Positions 36,844-45,457 of a stretch of DNA of 64,000 nt are shown in pieces (the first letter of the stretch is position 1; every line of letters begins with the position of its first letter). The stretch spans positions 4,337,001 through 4,401,000 of the forward strand of contig NZ_CP022303.1 of assembly GCF_004216475.1 (NCBI RefSeq). The letters run 5' to 3'. Source of the DNA: Thalassococcus sp. S3. GTDB lineage: Bacteria > Pseudomonadota > Alphaproteobacteria > Rhodobacterales > Rhodobacteraceae. The translations under genes and the position numbers were made by a program. The notes under the pieces are model-generated. The model worked only from the letters and a program-made list of their open reading frames with translations. It searched no databases and was not told where the DNA came from.

Positions 36844-38106
36844 ATGGACAATCCCGCCGACCCCACCATATTTCGCCGCATGACACCTGAGAGCGATATC
36901 CTCATCGTTGGCGGGGGGCTGAACGGCCCCGCGCTCGCCCTGGCCATGGCCCAGACGGGGCACACCGTAACCGTTATTGATGCGTTGCCCGAAACCGTGC
37001 GCAAGAATGCCGCCTTCGACGGACGCTCTTATGCGCTGGCGCTGGCGTCGCAGCGGCTTTTGTCGGTCATCGGCATCTGGGATGCCGTGGCAGAGCATGC
37101 CCAGCCGATGCTGGAAATCAAGGTTACCGACGGGCGCGCGGGCCAAGGGCCTTCCCCGTTCTTCATGCACTTCGATCATGCCGAGATCGAAGAAGGGCCG
37201 ATGGGCTACATGATCGAAGACCGCCACCTGCGCCGCGCCTTTCTGGACGCGATGGCAGCCTCCGACCGGATCACGCAGATCAGCGGAACAGCGGTCGTAG
37301 CCCAGGAAACAGGTGCCCAACATGCCAGCGTCGTGCTGGAAGACGAGCGTGAGATCAGCGCCCGGCTCCTCATCGGCTCGGACGGTCGGCAAAGCGGAAC
37401 GGCTGAGCGGGCAGGCATCCGGCGCACCGGCTGGGATTACGGTCAGACCGCGCTGGTTTGCGCGGTGGAGCATGACAAACCCCATAACGGCATTGCGCAT
37501 CAGTTCTTCATGCCTGGCGGGCCGCTTGCGATCCTGCCTTTGACTGGCAACCGTTCCTCTATTGTCTGGAGCGAGCAGACGGCACGCGCGCTGGAGATCC
37601 ATGCGATGGAGGATGCGGGATACGTTGAGGCGCTGCGTCCCGCCTTTGGTGATTTTCTCGGCGAGATTCACCTCGCCGGAAAACGCTTTACATATCCACT
37701 CAACCTGACGCTGGCGAACAGCTTTATCGCCGAGCGCCTTGCGCTGATTGGCGACGCGGCCCATGGCGTGCATCCGATCGCGGGCCAGGGTCTGAATGCC
37801 GGTTTGCGCGATGTTGGTGCGTTGGCGCAAGTGCTGGCCGAGGCCGCGCGGCGCGGGGAGGACATCGGCGGCGAGATGGTTCTTGAACGCTACCAGCAAT
37901 GGCGCCGCTTCGACGTTGCCTCTCTGGCGGTAGCGACCGATACGTTCAACAGGCTCTTTTCGAATGACAATCCGATCCTGAGACTGGGGCGTGACATCGG
38001 GATGGGCGTGGTCAATGCCCTTCCTGGCCTGCGCCGCGGCTTCATCCGCGAAGCGGCGGGCCTGACCGGAGATCTGCCCCGCCTGTTGCAGGGACGCCCG
38101 ATCTAG
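36844..38106 (+). CDS. UbiH/UbiF/COQ6-family FAD hydroxylase (ubiquinone biosynthesis)
   Basis: A 420-residue flavoprotein mono-oxygenase: [18 protein letters not shown] near residue 20, the DG motif [18 protein letters not shown], and [20 protein letters not shown]. Family knowledge: these enzymes hydroxylate the ubiquinone ring; which position cannot be told. AGGA precedes the ATG at 36844; ATG 36880 lacks a ribosome site. The stop overlaps the convergent Trm112 gene by four bases. Confidence 0.9.
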   Translation: MDNPADPTIFRRMTPESDILIVGGGLNGPALALAMAQTGHTVTVIDALPETVRKNAAFDGRSYALALASQRLLSVIGIWDAVAEHAQPMLEIKVTDGRAGQGPSPFFMHFDHAEIEEGPMGYMIEDRHLRRAFLDAMAASDRITQISGTAVVAQETGAQHASVVLEDEREISARLLIGSDGRQSGTAERAGIRRTGWDYGQTALVCAVEHDKPHNGIAHQFFMPGGPLAILPLTGNRSSIVWSEQTARALEIHAMEDAGYVEALRPAFGDFLGEIHLAGKRFTYPLNLTLANSFIAERLALIGDAAHGVHPIAGQGLNAGLRDVGALAQVLAEAARRGEDIGGEMVLERYQQWRRFDVASLAVATDTFNRLFSNDNPILRLGRDIGMGVVNALPGLRRGFIREAAGLTGDLPRLLQGRPI

Positions 38107-38288
38107 CCGAGTGTCCGGGCCTCGTCCGCAAGCATGATCGGGATGCCGTTGCGGATGGGGAACGCAACGTTCCCGGCCTTGGAGATCAGCTCCTGCGCGT
38201 CGGCATCGTATTCCAGCGTGGTATGGGTCAACGGGCAGATCAATGCCTCTAGCATATGGCGGTCAAAGGCCAGCGTGTCGTCGGTCAC
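38103..38288 (-). CDS. Trm112/YcaR-like small protein
   Basis: A 61-residue protein: [38 protein letters not shown]. It matches the bacterial Trm112-like family, usually a partner of methyltransferases or found beside lipid A genes. Only one cysteine remains (CPLTH), so the zinc knuckle typical of many members is incomplete. It overlaps the upstream LON-domain gene by four bases. Confidence 0.88.
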   Translation of the reverse strand: MTDDTLAFDRHMLEALICPLTHTTLEYDADAQELISKAGNVAFPIRNGIPIMLADEARTLG

Positions 38289-38929
38289 TGGATCATTTCC
38301 TCATTCGCGCCGCCGCGCAGGGTAAATTCGATCAGCGTTACAAGCGTTTCGCGCCGGGTTGCCAGCGACGGCGCCTCCAGCAAAGCCTGCTTATCCTCCG
38401 GATCAAAGTCGAGCAGCATGGACAGCGAGTTGATCAGCAGCTCATCCTCGGCGTCTTTGAGCGTGTCCCAATCGGTCGAAAGCTGTCGTGCGGAGAAGTA
38501 CCGTTCCAGCAGCTCCATGAAGCTGTCCCGGTCAAATTCGGTATCCGCTTCGGTTGCACCCAGATCCCGTTCAAACCCGTCCCAGCGCACGTCGCACTTG
38601 CGATACGGGCTGAAACCGGTCACCTCCTGACGGATGCGAAAACGGGATATGCCCGACAGCGTGATCAGATAGCGCCCATCCTCGGTCTCGGAAAATTGCG
38701 TGACGCGCCCCGCGCACCCGATAGAATGCAACGCGTTGTCATCGCGGCCGGGCACCTTGTTGGGTTGCACCATCCCGATCAGCCGCGTGGGCGTTTTCAT
38801 GGAATCCTCAAGCATCTGCAGATAGCGGGGTTCGAAGATATGAAGCGGAAGCCTCGACCGCGGCAACAGCAACGCGCCGGGGAGAGGGAATACCGGAATG
38901 GTTTCCGGGAGATCAGCAGCCTTGAGCAT
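38285..38929 (-). CDS. LON peptidase substrate-binding-domain protein
   Basis: A 214-residue stand-alone N-terminal Lon domain: [51 protein letters not shown]. There is no ATPase or protease domain. The family probably binds proteins, but its role is not known. It is sandwiched between the thioredoxin-like and Trm112-like genes, an arrangement usual in this group; it overlaps the latter by ATGA. Confidence 0.9.
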   Translation of the reverse strand: MLKAADLPETIPVFPLPGALLLPRSRLPLHIFEPRYLQMLEDSMKTPTRLIGMVQPNKVPGRDDNALHSIGCAGRVTQFSETEDGRYLITLSGISRFRIRQEVTGFSPYRKCDVRWDGFERDLGATEADTEFDRDSFMELLERYFSARQLSTDWDTLKDAEDELLINSLSMLLDFDPEDKQALLEAPSLATRRETLVTLIEFTLRGGANEEMIQ

Positions 38930-38956
38930 GTCAGGTGACTTAGCCCACGCGGGAGA

Positions 38957-39874
38957 TCAGGCAAATATCATCGAACTGAGCTTACGCCGCCCGTTCAGCA
39001 CCACCGCATCATTCGGCTTAAGCGCGTCGAAAATCGTGAAAAGCTGCGTTTTTGCAGCCCCGTCATTCCATTCCCGATCCCGGCGGAAAAGCTCAAGAAG
39101 GTGGCCCACCGCCTCTTCGACCTTGCCATTGGCATGCAGCGCCAACGCGAGGTCGAACCGCGCTTGATGGTTGTCAGGCTCGGCCTCAACGGTTGCGGTC
39201 AGATCAGCCACGGGGCCGGCATCTGCCGCCTGTCGGGCCAGCTCCAGTTGCGCATGCGCCGCTTCGAGTTCAGCGCTGGTGGAAATTTCCGCCGGGGCAC
39301 CGTTCAGGATCGCTTCGGCCTGGTCCAGATCGTCCATCGCGATATGCGCGCGCACCAGACCGCCATAGGCGCCCGCGTGGTTCGCATCCTCGCCCAGGAT
39401 CGCCGCAAAAGTTTGTGCCGCGTCCACTGCCGCCCCTTCGGCCAGCATCTGCTCTGCCGCCTCAACTGCCTCGTTCAGGCCGTCTTCGGGCGACTCGCCG
39501 CCAGCGGCCTTGATCACACGGTCGATGAATGCCTTGATCTCAGATCCGGGCAACGCCCCCTGAAACCCGTCAATCGGCTGGCCCTTGAAGAACGCGTAAA
39601 CGGTGGGGATCGACTGGATCTGCAACTGACCCGCGATCATCTGCGCCTCGTCCACGTTGACCTTGACCATCTTTACCGCACCCTTGGCGGCGGTCACGGC
39701 CTCTTCCAGCATCGGGCCCAACGTCTTGCAGGGTCCGCACCAGGGTGCCCAGAAATCGACGATGACGGGAACCTCCTGCGACGCTTCGACCACATCGGCC
39801 ATGAAGGTCGCCTCGCTGCTGTCCTTGATCAGGTCGGCGGCAGCCGGTCCGGCGGAAAGTCCCAGATCCATCAT
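38957..39874 (-). CDS. thioredoxin-like co-chaperone (CnoX/YbbN type)
   Basis: About 305 residues: an N-terminal thioredoxin domain with WAPWCGPCKTLGPML (redox-active CGPC) and a C-terminal helical region with tetratricopeptide-like repeats (residues about 130-305). This matches the YbbN/CnoX family, which protects proteins and hands them to GroEL or DnaK under stress. Unlike E. coli CnoX the CGPC motif is intact. GAGGG six bases upstream supports ATG 39874. Confidence 0.9.
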   Translation of the reverse strand: MMDLGLSAGPAAADLIKDSSEATFMADVVEASQEVPVIVDFWAPWCGPCKTLGPMLEEAVTAAKGAVKMVKVNVDEAQMIAGQLQIQSIPTVYAFFKGQPIDGFQGALPGSEIKAFIDRVIKAAGGESPEDGLNEAVEAAEQMLAEGAAVDAAQTFAAILGEDANHAGAYGGLVRAHIAMDDLDQAEAILNGAPAEISTSAELEAAHAQLELARQAADAGPVADLTATVEAEPDNHQARFDLALALHANGKVEEAVGHLLELFRRDREWNDGAAKTQLFTIFDALKPNDAVVLNGRRKLSSMIFA

Positions 39875-39926
39875 GTCAGTCCCTCGCATTGCGGATGCGC
39901 TCTATATGAGCGCCCTTGGGCCGGAG

Positions 39927-40715
39927 TCAAAGGTCAAAACTGGCAAAAACCGGGGCGTGGTCGCTGGGCTTCTCCCATCCGCGGGCATCGCGCAGGATGC
40001 GGCTGTCATGCCCGGCATTGGCAATGTCGGGCGTCGCCCAGACGTGATCCAACCTGCGCCCCTTGTCGGAGTTCGACCAATCGGGCGAGCGGTAGGACCA
40101 CCAGCTGTAAAGCTGGCCTTCGGGGATATCCTTGCGGGTGATATCGACCCAGCCGCCTGCATCCTGCGTCTCTGCCAGATGTTCGACCTCGATGGGCGTG
40201 TGGCTGACCACTTTCAAAAGCTGCTTGTGGCTCCACACATCATCTTCACGCGGGGCGATGTTCAGATCGCCCACAAGGATCGACTTTTCGGGCTTTTCGG
40301 CATGAAACCAATCGCGCATGTCCGTGAGATAGTCCAGCTTCTGCCCGAATTTCACGTTCTTCTCGCGGTCCGGCACATCGCCGCCTGCCGGCACATAGAA
40401 ATTGTGAACCGTCACCCCATTCTCCAGCTTGGCAGAGATGTGGCGGGCATGACCAAGACCTGCGAAGTCCTTCTCGCCCACCTCCTCCATCGGGATGCGC
40501 GACAAGATCGCGACGCCGTTATACCCCTTCTGCCCCCGCGCGACCATGTGCATGTAGCCCAGCGCCTTGAACCCCTCGACCGGGATCTTGTCGACCGGGG
40601 ACTTGCATTCCTGCAGGCAGAGGACGTCCGGCCCGTGCTCCTCCATCAGTTTCAGCACGATAGGCTCGCGCAGGCGGACGGAGTTGATGTTCCAGGTGGC
40701 AAGGGTGAAGGACAT
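39927..40715 (-). CDS. xthA: exodeoxyribonuclease III
   Basis: A 262-residue AP endonuclease/exonuclease for base-excision repair. Motifs: TWNINSVRLREPIV, LCLQECKSPVDK with the metal-binding glutamate, LVGDLNIAPREDD, and the terminal KPSDHAPVFASFDL with the catalytic histidine. Length matches the family. It is on the same strand 52 bp upstream of the thioredoxin-like gene. Confidence 0.95.
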   Translation of the reverse strand: MSFTLATWNINSVRLREPIVLKLMEEHGPDVLCLQECKSPVDKIPVEGFKALGYMHMVARGQKGYNGVAILSRIPMEEVGEKDFAGLGHARHISAKLENGVTVHNFYVPAGGDVPDREKNVKFGQKLDYLTDMRDWFHAEKPEKSILVGDLNIAPREDDVWSHKQLLKVVSHTPIEVEHLAETQDAGGWVDITRKDIPEGQLYSWWSYRSPDWSNSDKGRRLDHVWATPDIANAGHDSRILRDARGWEKPSDHAPVFASFDL

Positions 40716-40787
40716 GGGCGGGCCTCTTCTCAGCAGCTATTCGGGCGCAGCGTAGTACGCGCGCCCGAAAGAGGCCATGCCAAATGT

Positions 40788-41762
40788 TCACATTCCGTTC
40801 GGCGCCAACAGAACCTTTCCTTTGCGTTCGCCGGCCATGGTGTAAGTCACTGCCTCTGCTATTTCATCAAGGCTGAAATGCCGGTCGATCGGCGCATGGA
40901 GCGTTCCATTGGCCACGGCTTGCGTGAGCGAGCCATAGACCTGCATCCGCTCTTCCTTGCTTGCATTGGAGAACCAGTGGACAAGCCAAAAGCCCCGCAC
41001 CCGGATGTCGTTGAAGATCAGGTTCAGCGCAGGCATCGAGATCGGCTGCATCGACATCGCGCCGTAATTGACCAACGTTCCGCCCTGCTCCAGCGTTTCA
41101 GCGAGGTGACCGAAGGTTTCACCGGCCACCGCATCCAGCGCCAACTTCATCTTGGCCCCGGCGGCCTGCCTCACGCGTTTGGCGAGATCGGGACCATCGA
41201 CCAGAACTGCGTCGGCTCCGACCTCCTCCATCTCTGCCACGGCGCTGTCGCGGCGCACCACGCAGGCCGTCTTGATTCCCTTTGCCTTGGCAAGTTGCAC
41301 GACATAATTGCCGACGGCCGAGTTCGCGGCGGATTGGATCACCCAATCGCCCTCCTTCAAGTCCACGAAGTCGGTCAACAGCAAATGCGCTGTGGCCGGG
41401 TTCACGGTCAGCATGGCAAGCTGGTCCAGATCCCCCTCAGGCATCGCGGCAAGCGTGTGGATATCAGCCACAACTTCGCTCACCCAGGTGCCTGCCCCGG
41501 CTGGCAGCAGGACAAGTTGGCCGACCGCGATGCCGTCCCCGTTCACCTCGGTAACCCGGCCGAGCCCCTCGTTGCCCGCCACTGCAGGCAGATCCGGCAT
41601 GACGCCGTATTGCCCGGCCACCTGAATAACGTCCGATGGGTTGATGGGCGCTCTCAAGACCTCGACCCGCGCCTGCCCGGCTTTGAGCGTAACGGCATCT
41701 TTCTCAAGAACTTCAAGCACCCGCGCAGGGTCGCCGAACTGATGGTAAACGATTTGTTTCAT
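40788..41762 (-). CDS. MDR-superfamily reductase, trans-2-enoyl-CoA reductase-like
   Basis: A 324-residue medium-chain dehydrogenase/reductase without zinc-binding cysteines. APINPSDVIQVAGQYGV, VAGNEGLGRVTEV, VIQSAANSAVGNYVVQLAK (nucleotide site) and RGFWLVHWFSNASKEER resemble mitochondrial enoyl reductase (MECR/ETR) proteins, which use NADPH on trans-2-enoyl thioesters. The substrate is not certain. The gene stands alone. Confidence 0.87.
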   Translation of the reverse strand: MKQIVYHQFGDPARVLEVLEKDAVTLKAGQARVEVLRAPINPSDVIQVAGQYGVMPDLPAVAGNEGLGRVTEVNGDGIAVGQLVLLPAGAGTWVSEVVADIHTLAAMPEGDLDQLAMLTVNPATAHLLLTDFVDLKEGDWVIQSAANSAVGNYVVQLAKAKGIKTACVVRRDSAVAEMEEVGADAVLVDGPDLAKRVRQAAGAKMKLALDAVAGETFGHLAETLEQGGTLVNYGAMSMQPISMPALNLIFNDIRVRGFWLVHWFSNASKEERMQVYGSLTQAVANGTLHAPIDRHFSLDEIAEAVTYTMAGERKGKVLLAPNGM

Positions 41763-41878
41763 GTCTGATCCTCCGCCGTCTCTCTCGATCTAGATGGCAT
41801 ATCGGGCATGTGAGAACACCCCCTGAGGACCCAACGTCATTTGCGGAACGCTATTCCGCTCTGCGGTCTCTTCTCCCC

Positions 41879-41956
41879 AAAAAAAGAGGGCCGGACATCT
41901 AAGTCCGGCCCAGTCCAACAGGGAGGTACATGTCAAAACACAGACATGTTGGAATA
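41879..41956 (-). ncRNA. candidate small RNA, copy A, with anti-Shine-Dalgarno linker and terminator
   Basis: On the minus strand: hairpin 1 with a seven-bp stem (41949-41943 with 41934-41928), then the linker ACCTCCCTGTTGGACTG (41927-41911), a nine-bp GC-rich hairpin (41911-41903 with 41896-41888) and TCTTTTTTT. A -10-like TATTTA at 41968-41963 implies a start near 41956 and a transcript of about 78 nt. An FNR-type box is centred about 42 bp upstream of that start. The CCUCCC could pair with ribosome-binding sites. It resembles in idea the CCUCC-motif RNAs of Rhodobacter, but homology is not shown. Confidence 0.5.
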
Positions 41957-41991
41957 GTTCCATAAATAATTGATGTGGCCAATTTGTGTCT

Positions 41992-42005
41992 TTGATCTGA
42001 GTCAA
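41992..42005 (-). promoter_or_regulatory. FNR/Dnr-type box
   Basis: TTGAT-CTGA-GTCAA, one base from the FNR consensus TTGAT-N4-ATCAA and also close to Dnr-type sites. It lies 40 bp after the SnoaL-like stop, and about 42 bp upstream of the inferred start of RNA copy A, which is the class II activator position. Confidence 0.5.
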
Positions 42006-42044
42006 ATGCCCCTGCGCGCTTGTGCGCCTTTCAACTTCAGATAG

Positions 42045-42395
42045 TCAGGCGCCCGGCTCACCGTGACAGGCCGCTGCCCGATAAACACGGCCAGTTTCGT
42101 CAAAGTAAAGCGTTTCAGCAGCCAGAACGCCGCGCTGGTTCACGTAAGTGATCACCATCATATGGTAGCCATGAAATACATCCCTTACCCGAAAGGCCAG
42201 GTCCGGCTGGCGGTCGAGCGCGGCAGCCCAATACTTGCGAAGCGCGGGCTTTCCGATCAACTCCCCCGTCCCGGCAATCGGGACGGCTTTGTTGGACCGA
42301 AAGACAATATCCTCGGTGTAGTGGCTGAGGATCCGATCCAGATCGTGACTGTTCCAGTCCTCTTGCCAGCATTCAGCAAATGACTTGGCATCCAT
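42045..42395 (-). CDS. SnoaL/NTF2-like protein
   Basis: A 116-residue NTF2-fold protein: MDAKSFAECWQEDWNSHDLD, LSHYTEDIVFRSNKAV, GELIGKPALRKYWAAALDR, DVFHGYHMMVITYVNQRG. Members include small hydrolases, isomerases and binding proteins; function here is unknown. It lies between the two sibling RNA elements and may be transcribed from the regulator gene upstream or on its own. Confidence 0.8.
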   Translation of the reverse strand: MDAKSFAECWQEDWNSHDLDRILSHYTEDIVFRSNKAVPIAGTGELIGKPALRKYWAAALDRQPDLAFRVRDVFHGYHMMVITYVNQRGVLAAETLYFDETGRVYRAAACHGEPGA

Positions 42396-42466
42396 CTTGC
42401 GATGCCCCCATAAGGTCAGCGATCATGACCTTATGGGCGTGATCATGCACTCACAACAACCCCGGC

Positions 42467-42534
42467 AAAAAAAGACCCGGCACAAGGCCGGGTCAGTCCA
42501 ACAGGGAGGTGCATGGGGCTTAACCGGCCCATGC
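42467..42534 (-). ncRNA. candidate 3'UTR-derived RNA, copy B, sibling of copy A
   Basis: On the minus strand, ten bases after the CenR-like stop: hairpin 1 with a seven-bp stem (42534-42528 with 42517-42511), the identical linker ACCTCCCTGTTGGACTG (42510-42494), a seven-bp GC hairpin (42493-42487 with 42481-42475) and CTTTTTTT. Both stems differ in sequence from copy A but keep pairing, which points to conserved structure. At least it is the terminator of the regulator gene; it may also be processed into a small RNA. Confidence 0.5.
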
Positions 42535-42543
42535 GGCGGTTCT

Positions 42544-43230
42544 CTACGCAACCAGGCGGTAGCCGCCTGATTCTGTCACCAGCAGACGAGCATTCGAGGG
42601 ATCAGGCTCGATCTTCTGGCGCAGGCGATAGATATGGGTCTCAAGTGTGTGGGTTGTAACCCCTGCATTGTATCCCCACACCTCATGTAGCAAAACATCG
42701 CGCGCGACGACGCCGTCGGTCGAGCGATACAGGAATTTCAGGATGTTGGTTTCCTTCTCGGTCAGCCGAATCTTGCGCTCATCTTCGGTGATCAGCATCT
42801 TCATGGATGGCTTGAACGTGTAGGGCCCCAGAGTGAATACAGCATCCTCGGATTGTTCGTGCTGGCGCAATTGCGCGCGGATCCGGGCCAAAAGGACCGG
42901 AAACTTAAAAGGCTTGGTGACATAGTCATTGGCACCAGCATCCAGACCCAGGATGGTGTCGGCATCGCTGTCATGACCGGTCAGCATCAGGATCGGCGAT
43001 TTCACGCCTTGCTTGCGCATCAGACGGCACAATTCCCGCCCATCCGTATCCGGCAGGCCCACATCCAGAATGATCAGGTCGTAAAGCGCCTCTTTCGCGC
43101 GTTCCATGGCTTCGGCGCCATTGCCTGCTTCGAAGACGTCGAAGTCTTCGGTCATTACCAGTTGCTCACTCAGCGCTTCGCGCAGATCCTCGTCGTCATC
43201 GACAAGCAGAATTTTCTTGAGCTGTGCCAT
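42544..43230 (-). CDS. cenR: OmpR-family response regulator, CenR-like
   Basis: A 228-residue two-domain regulator. The receiver domain has ILLVDDDEDLREAL, the phospho-acceptor in LIILDVGLPDTDGREL (D56) and NDYVTKPFKFPVLLARIRAQ. The winged-helix domain has LTEKETNILKFLYRSTD, VWGYNAGVTTHTLETHI and RLLVTESGGYRLV. The sequence closely recalls CenR, the cell-envelope regulator of alphaproteobacteria; no histidine kinase is adjacent, which also fits CenR. Its 3' UTR holds RNA element B. The symbol is by recollection, not alignment. Confidence 0.85.
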   Translation of the reverse strand: MAQLKKILLVDDDEDLREALSEQLVMTEDFDVFEAGNGAEAMERAKEALYDLIILDVGLPDTDGRELCRLMRKQGVKSPILMLTGHDSDADTILGLDAGANDYVTKPFKFPVLLARIRAQLRQHEQSEDAVFTLGPYTFKPSMKMLITEDERKIRLTEKETNILKFLYRSTDGVVARDVLLHEVWGYNAGVTTHTLETHIYRLRQKIEPDPSNARLLVTESGGYRLVA

Positions 43231-43303
43231 CGCAGGCTCCTGTCTCGTTTCTGTGACCGGAGATGAGCGCCAAGTCGGATAACGGCAAGATTTGCTGCAA
43301 CGC

Positions 43304-43342
43304 TTTCACGCTGACGTGTTTCACGCGGGGGAATTGTTTCAC
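43304..43342. promoter_or_regulatory. three TTTCAC repeats in the cenR-ribA divergent gap
   Basis: TTTCAC occurs at 43304-43309, 43319-43324 and 43337-43342 (GTGAAA on the minus strand), 15 and 18 bp apart, in the 142-bp gap. They could be direct-repeat sites of an OmpR-type regulator, but the six-base unit is short. Confidence 0.25.
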
Positions 43343-43372
43343 ATTCTTGCAGAATGGCCTTAATTCGGTTCC

Positions 43373-44464
43373 ATGACGCTAAGCCCCGACACCACCGAAT
43401 ATCTGGCACGTGCCCGCGCGGACCTGCGAATGGGTGTTCCCATCGTCGTCGCGGGGCATCAGGCCGCAGTCCTGGTTCTGGCGACAGAAACGCTGGGGGC
43501 AGAGCGCCTTGCGGATGTACGCATGCTAGGCGGCACGCCTGTTCTTGCCCTGACATCCCGGCGCGCAGAAACCCTCAAGGCGCGGGCCTATGACGGTGAT
43601 CTGGCCCGCGTGCGCCTGCCCAAAGACGCGGGCCTGGCTTGGGTGCAGGCCATCGCAGATCCTGCCGACGATCTGAAAACACCGATGAAGGGGCCGCTTG
43701 CGACCGAACGGGATGGAGAGGCGGCTTTGCACCGCATCGCGTTGCAAATCATCAAGTCAGCCCGCCTTTTGCCTTCGGCCGTGGTGCTGGACTTGGCGGA
43801 TGGCGCAGGGTTCGCCGGGCAGCACGGCCTGACGCGGATCGATGTCAACGCGGCCGGCCCGGTGCTGGCCATGCGATCCGCCCTTCATCCCGTGGTCAGC
43901 GCCCGCCTGCCGTTAGAAGTGTCGGAGGCCGGAAGACTGCATGTGTTTCGCCCCGAGGATGGCGGAGAAGAGCATTACGCGGTCGAAATCGGCCAGCCCG
44001 ACCGGTGCACACCGGTGCTAGCGCGCCTGCATTCCGCCTGCTTTACCGGAGATCTGATGGGCTCTCTCAAATGCGATTGCGGGCCGCAATTGCGGGGGGC
44101 GCTGGGGCAGATGGGAACAGAAGGCAACGGCGTGCTTCTCTATCTCAACCAGGAAGGGCGTGGGATCGGCCTTGCCAACAAGATGCGCGCCTACAGCCTG
44201 CAGGACCAGGGTTTTGACACCGTGGAAGCGAACCACCGGCTTGGGTTCGAGGATGATGAGAGGGATTTCAGGCTTGGCGCGGATATCCTGCGCGCGATGG
44301 GATTTCAGGCGGTTCGGCTCCTGACCAACAACCCCGCCAAGATCGAGATGATGGAAAAGACGGGTATCTCCGTGACCGAGCGTGTTCCGCTCAAGGTCGG
44401 GGAGACGGCGCATAACCGCGGCTATCTCGCCACCAAGGCTGCTAAGTCCGGGCACCTGCTGTGA
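43373..44464 (+). CDS. ribA: GTP cyclohydrolase II
   Basis: A 363-residue enzyme opening riboflavin synthesis by converting GTP to a pyrimidine product and formate. The C-terminal catalytic domain (about residues 170-363) has the zinc cysteines in CFTGDLMGSLKCDCGPQL, then YLNQEGRGIGLANKMRAY and LTNNPAKIEMMEKTGI. An N-terminal region of about 165 residues precedes it; it resembles a degenerate, non-catalytic domain seen in alphaproteobacterial RibA. Overlaps the next gene by GTGA. Confidence 0.93.
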   Translation: MTLSPDTTEYLARARADLRMGVPIVVAGHQAAVLVLATETLGAERLADVRMLGGTPVLALTSRRAETLKARAYDGDLARVRLPKDAGLAWVQAIADPADDLKTPMKGPLATERDGEAALHRIALQIIKSARLLPSAVVLDLADGAGFAGQHGLTRIDVNAAGPVLAMRSALHPVVSARLPLEVSEAGRLHVFRPEDGGEEHYAVEIGQPDRCTPVLARLHSACFTGDLMGSLKCDCGPQLRGALGQMGTEGNGVLLYLNQEGRGIGLANKMRAYSLQDQGFDTVEANHRLGFEDDERDFRLGADILRAMGFQAVRLLTNNPAKIEMMEKTGISVTERVPLKVGETAHNRGYLATKAAKSGHLL

Positions 44465-44964
44465 CGCCAAACGACCTGGTCCTGTCTCCGCGGGGGTTAT
44501 CGTTTCAGGGTCGGCTCTACCCGTGCAGCATCGGCAAGGGCGGGCTGCGTGCCGACAAGCGGGAAGGCGATGGCGCCACACCGATCGGCGTGCACCGGTT
44601 GGTGGGCATGCTTTATCGCCCGGACCGCATGGCCCGGCCCACGGACTGGGCCCGGCCGATCCGTCCGGGAGACCTTTGGTCCGATGATATCAGCGATCCG
44701 GACTACAACATGATGGTGCACTCGCCGCACCGCTTCGGTCACGAAAAATTGCGTCGGGGCGATCCGCTTTATGATCTTGTGATCCTGACGAATTGGAACT
44801 GGCCCTATCCGGTCAAGGGACGAGGCTCGGCCATATTCATTCATCAGTGGCGCCGACCCGGCTATCCCACCGAAGGGTGTATCGCCTTGCGGCGCGATCA
44901 CCTTCGGCAAATTGCAAAGCGCATTACGTTCGAAACGCGGCTCTTTGTGGGGCAAAGACGCTGA
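44461..44964 (+). CDS. L,D-transpeptidase (YkuD) family protein
   Basis: A 167-residue YkuD-domain protein with the catalytic motif FIHQWRRPGYPTEGCIALRR (histidine and cysteine). LYPCSIGKGGLRADKREGDGA is the N-terminal half of the fold. It lacks a visible signal peptide, although the family usually works on peptidoglycan in the periplasm. Translation starts at GTG 44461 overlapping the ribA stop. Confidence 0.87.
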   Translation: MTPNDLVLSPRGLSFQGRLYPCSIGKGGLRADKREGDGATPIGVHRLVGMLYRPDRMARPTDWARPIRPGDLWSDDISDPDYNMMVHSPHRFGHEKLRRGDPLYDLVILTNWNWPYPVKGRGSAIFIHQWRRPGYPTEGCIALRRDHLRQIAKRITFETRLFVGQRR

Positions 44965-45001
44965 GCCCGAGCAAAACTCCAGAGACCGTTACGGACGGCC
45001 G

Positions 45002-45391
45002 CTATTCAGGATACCGTCTGCGTGCTGTCGCTGTACCAAGAACCTGCCGCCCGTTCTTGGCGGTCGCGGTCCATTCGTACGTGTGGGCACCGCTTGGCGG
45101 GCAGGGGCTTTTGTACTTGAATATGCCAGCCGGCATCCGGCCATCACCGCTGACTTTCACCTTTCCGCCTCCGTGATTGTAGCTGGGCACGTCCAGGTCT
45201 TTCAGGCGAAATTCGATGACTTTGGTTCCTTGCGGAACGCCTTTCAGCACGAATTGCGGGTTGCCGACGCGGTTCGGTTTGCCGCTGGTGCACAACGGAA
45301 TATCACCCCATTTGAATGATATCGAGAAATCAGCAGATGCCGTTGTCGCGGACAGAATAAGTGCGCACACCATGATGCAAAATGGTTTCAT
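45002..45391 (-). CDS. exported PEBP-like (YbhB/YbcL-type) protein
   Basis: A 129-residue secreted protein with signal peptide KPFCIMVCALILSATTASA. The mature part has PQFVLKGVPQGTKVIEFRL, LDVPSYNHGGGKVKV and KSPCPPSGAHTYEWTATA, which resembles the ligand site of phosphatidylethanolamine-binding proteins. It is shorter than most members. ATG 45391 follows AAGGG; an ATG eight codons upstream would spoil the signal peptide. Function unknown. Confidence 0.78.
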   Translation of the reverse strand: MKPFCIMVCALILSATTASADFSISFKWGDIPLCTSGKPNRVGNPQFVLKGVPQGTKVIEFRLKDLDVPSYNHGGGKVKVSGDGRMPAGIFKYKSPCPPSGAHTYEWTATAKNGRQVLGTATARRRYPE

Positions 45392-45457
45392 CAGACAAAC
45401 CCTTAACATGTACACTTCATTACAAGCGTATCGAAGAGAGACTGGTCAACCCACAGC

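Noticed and set aside
39657..41768. Plus-strand open frame across thioredoxin, xthA and the MDR gene
   Set aside because: Runs antisense through three well-supported genes and has no family resemblance.
41790..42005. Possible 71-residue protein on the minus strand over RNA copy A
   Set aside because: Its frame runs through the FNR-type box, both hairpins and the terminator; no ribosome site is visible and the peptide has no recognisable feature, so an RNA element explains the sequence better.
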